This document shows positions 62,302 through 64,000 of a stretch of DNA of 64,000 nt, piece by piece; the first letter of the stretch is position 1; each line of letters starts with the position of its first letter. Under the pieces are notes generated by a model. It was not told the DNA's origin and searched no databases. It saw only the letters and a list, made by a program, of their open reading frames with translations. The stretch is from positions 310,001-374,000 of the forward strand of contig NZ_CP116888.1 of the NCBI RefSeq assembly GCF_028421645.1, read 5' to 3'. Source of the stretch: Aneurinibacillus sp. Ricciae_BoGa-3. Lineage in GTDB: Bacteria; Bacillota; Bacilli; Aneurinibacillales; Aneurinibacillaceae. The position numbers and the translations under genes are program-made.

Positions 62302-62320
62302 ACAAGAAACTGAATAGAAA

Positions 62321-62351
62321 CAAAAAAAAAGACATGTGAATCACATGTCTT
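62321..62351 (-). terminator. Terminator of the 108-aa gene (copy 2)
   Basis: Same palindrome as at 42363-42391, but the adjoining run has nine A instead of seven. Confidence 0.8.
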
Positions 62352-62667
62352 CTTTGTTTATTACCAACTGTCGAATAGTTGGACTTTCATTCTTAGTAGG
62401 TGCATCGTCTACAGAATCTAAAATACTATTGTTGAGATTATTTATCATCGTCATCTGCAAGAAATGGTCACTACTCCGATTCTCATTTTTTGATGATGGA
62501 ATCGGAGTAGTAGGAGTCGCATGCTTTGTCGCCACATGCTCCCGTGAGGAAGGGTGAGGCTTTGGTTGGTGTGCTAGCTTTTGTTCCTTATGGGCTTGCT
62601 CTGTGTGGCTTGTCTGCACATTTGGTTCTGAACCAAATAGGCTTTTTATCCAGTTGATAAGGCTCAT
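62341..62667 (-). CDS. Unknown 108-aa protein (copy 2)
   Basis: Identical to 42381-42707. Confidence 0.6.
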   Translation of the reverse strand: MSLINWIKSLFGSEPNVQTSHTEQAHKEQKLAHQPKPHPSSREHVATKHATPTTPIPSSKNENRSSDHFLQMTMINNLNNSILDSVDDAPTKNESPTIRQLVINKEDM

Positions 62668-62696
62668 AATAGGACTCCTATATCCATTTTAAATGT

Positions 62697-63353
62697 TTAT
62701 TTTTTTATGGTGGCTGGACTATTTCCGTTTGTATGGAAAGCTAAGTCTGCCATACTGCTTAACACTTGGCTATCTGCGCTTCCTACATGTATAAATTGAA
62801 TGTAGCCTTCTTTATCAACAAAAAGAAAAGTCGGGGTAAAGGTGATGTTGTAATTCATAGCAACGGTTGTCATACCTTCACCTGCGAGAATCTGACCGTC
62901 CCGTTTATAATGATTTTGCTTGAAAAAGAGTTCGGCTTGTTGTTTGGTTTCGTTCGGGAAAATGGTGAACACCTTTACATCTGGTCGGCTTGCCTTGAAC
63001 ACTTCAACTTGAGGAAAGGTTTCAATACAAGCGGGACAATTGGTTAGGGCAAATTCCAGCACAACGTTTTGTCCTTTTAACTTACTTAATTGAACACCCT
63101 GACCGTCTAGACTTTTTAATGTGAAATCAGGAGCTTGAGTACCGATAAACTTTTGAGCATAACTTTTCTCGTCAGCATTAGGAAATAGAGTATTAAAATC
63201 CAATTTATTGCTGATTTTTTTATTGGTATCGGTAGGCTGATTTTGTGCCGTTGTAGCTTGTGGTGAAGATGAAGAGGATGGTGTGGCTGTAGAACAACCT
63301 GCTGTCGTCAACATCATGGCAAACAATGATAAAGCGATGACTTTTTTCTTCAT
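62697..63353 (-). CDS. Thioredoxin-like lipoprotein (copy 2)
   Basis: Identical to 42737-43393, with lipobox Cys and CPAC. Confidence 0.88.
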   Translation of the reverse strand: MKKKVIALSLFAMMLTTAGCSTATPSSSSSPQATTAQNQPTDTNKKISNKLDFNTLFPNADEKSYAQKFIGTQAPDFTLKSLDGQGVQLSKLKGQNVVLEFALTNCPACIETFPQVEVFKASRPDVKVFTIFPNETKQQAELFFKQNHYKRDGQILAGEGMTTVAMNYNITFTPTFLFVDKEGYIQFIHVGSADSQVLSSMADLAFHTNGNSPATIKK

Positions 63354-63415
63354 AATCAATACCTCCTTCTGTTAAGTTATGTAGTCTTTTATACGGTAAA
63401 TATATCACCTATATT

Positions 63416-63427
63416 ACTTATAGTCAA
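63416..63427 (-). promoter_or_regulatory. TTGACTATA element between divergent genes (copy 2)
   Basis: Minus strand TTGACTATAAGT as at 43456-43467. Confidence 0.5.
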
Positions 63428-63531
63428 TAAAATAAAAACGAATTATAAAGACAAAACAAAATACCTATAATGTAAGAACACAAACAAAAACAGGTGAATT
63501 TATTTACATAGCACAGGAAGGATGTTTACTT

Positions 63532-64000
63532 ATGAAGAACGTTAATTTTTTAGGGAAAAAATGCGTGTACTTTAAGCACATTTCTCACATTGTTATCGAT
63601 GAACTGGATATTTTTCATCACACAGCAATGGATTTGGAGTACGGGGAAAAGAGTGAAAACGGTGAGTACAACCTTCTTACAGAAGACCAACTTGCTCAAA
63701 TTTACTTGGGGAAGGGCAAGGGTGTTTTGTATAAAGGCTACATTGTTTTTGAAGCGGATTTGATTGAGAATAACGAACATTATGATGCCTTTTATTCCTT
63801 ATATGGCTGGATTAAAAAGAACTATGAAGCCTATCTCAATGGAGTGGTGTTTCATTCCTTGAAAGATAAATTCCAGTTTAACCAGGTTAAATCCATAATT
63901 ATGCTCTATCAATCAGGATTTTTTTAAGTGACAAACTCCAAACGAAGTTGGGAAATTATTTAAACAAAGAAGCGGTAGAAATGGTGATAAATGAAGTACA
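63532..64000 (+). pseudogene. Unknown 164-aa protein, copy 2, frameshifted; runs to window edge
   Basis: Matches 43572-44066 but the T-run in the GFFLSD codons has seven T instead of eight, giving a stop at 63927 after 131 aa. The original frame remains open after the shift to the end of the window. Confidence 0.82.

Larger units (their letters stand above)
51059..64000 (+). repeat. Tandem duplication, copy 2 (continues past the window)
   Basis: About 12.9 kb matching 31098 onward. Encoded proteins that can be compared are identical in both copies. The offset is 19961 at the start, 19960 after the first A-run, 19958 after the cpaF A-run, 19960 after the A-run at 62321, and 19959 after the T-run at 63919; all four changes are homopolymer length differences. 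Confidence 0.95.

Overview
The window looks like part of a large conjugative plasmid or integrative conjugative element from a low-GC Gram-positive bacterium, probably of the order Bacillales. The signs are strong AAGGAGG-type ribosome binding sites, sigma-A-like promoters (TTGACA-17-TATAAT), frequent GTG and TTG starts, intrinsic terminators after most operons, and a long-form HPF and an LtaS-like enzyme of Firmicute type. I see no rRNA, tRNA, CRISPR array or transposase, and I cannot name a species.

Layout. 1-12.8 kb is mainly minus strand and holds maintenance and nucleic-acid genes: recA (cut by the window edge) with two paralogous unknown genes, a parA/small DNA-binding partition pair next to an AT-rich repeat region, recJ, a YdjM-like membrane protein, Xre regulators with tiny membrane proteins, thymidylate kinase, a replication-relaxation-family protein, a three-S1-domain protein and a response regulator with a long disordered tail. 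13-24 kb is plus strand: an unknown gene, a RecD2-like helicase, signal peptidase I, a secreted protein, topoisomerase III, a membrane-anchored protein and the VirD4/TraG coupling ATPase, followed by hpf on the minus strand. 24-29 kb is a DNA-methyltransferase cluster in which one methyltransferase is split in two by an LtaS-like sulfatase gene. A second replication-relaxation protein follows on the minus strand.

31-51 kb carries a complete Tad (Flp) pilus locus: an Xre regulator, two TadZ/CpaE paralogues, CpaB, CpaF, TadB, TadC, a 61-aa Flp prepilin, two TadE-like pseudopilins and a prepilin peptidase. After it come a thioredoxin-like lipoprotein, a sigma factor, a ClpX paralogue, a D12 adenine methyltransferase, an NlpC/P60 hydrolase and the first type IV secretion genes (VirB2-like, PrgI/VirB3-like, TraC-like, VirB4).

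The dominant structural feature is that everything from 31098 starts again at 51059 and runs to the window end. This is a direct tandem duplication with a 19,961-bp period. The junction lies inside virB4 just after its Walker A region and exactly at the ATG of the Xre gene. The copies appear identical apart from four length differences, all in A or T runs, and copy 2 is frameshifted in all three genes that contain such a run. That pattern fits a very recent duplication or a long-read assembly artefact.

The likely shared job of the genes is DNA transfer (coupling protein, VirB2/3/4, cell-wall hydrolase), surface attachment (Tad pilus) and self-sufficiency in DNA processing (RecA, RecJ, RecD2, TopB, methyltransferases, Tmk) and host physiology (HPF, ClpX, sigma factor). 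A recurring TTGAYTATA element lies upstream of many transcription units and may be the element's own regulon signature. No relaxase or recognisable replication initiator is visible in the window.
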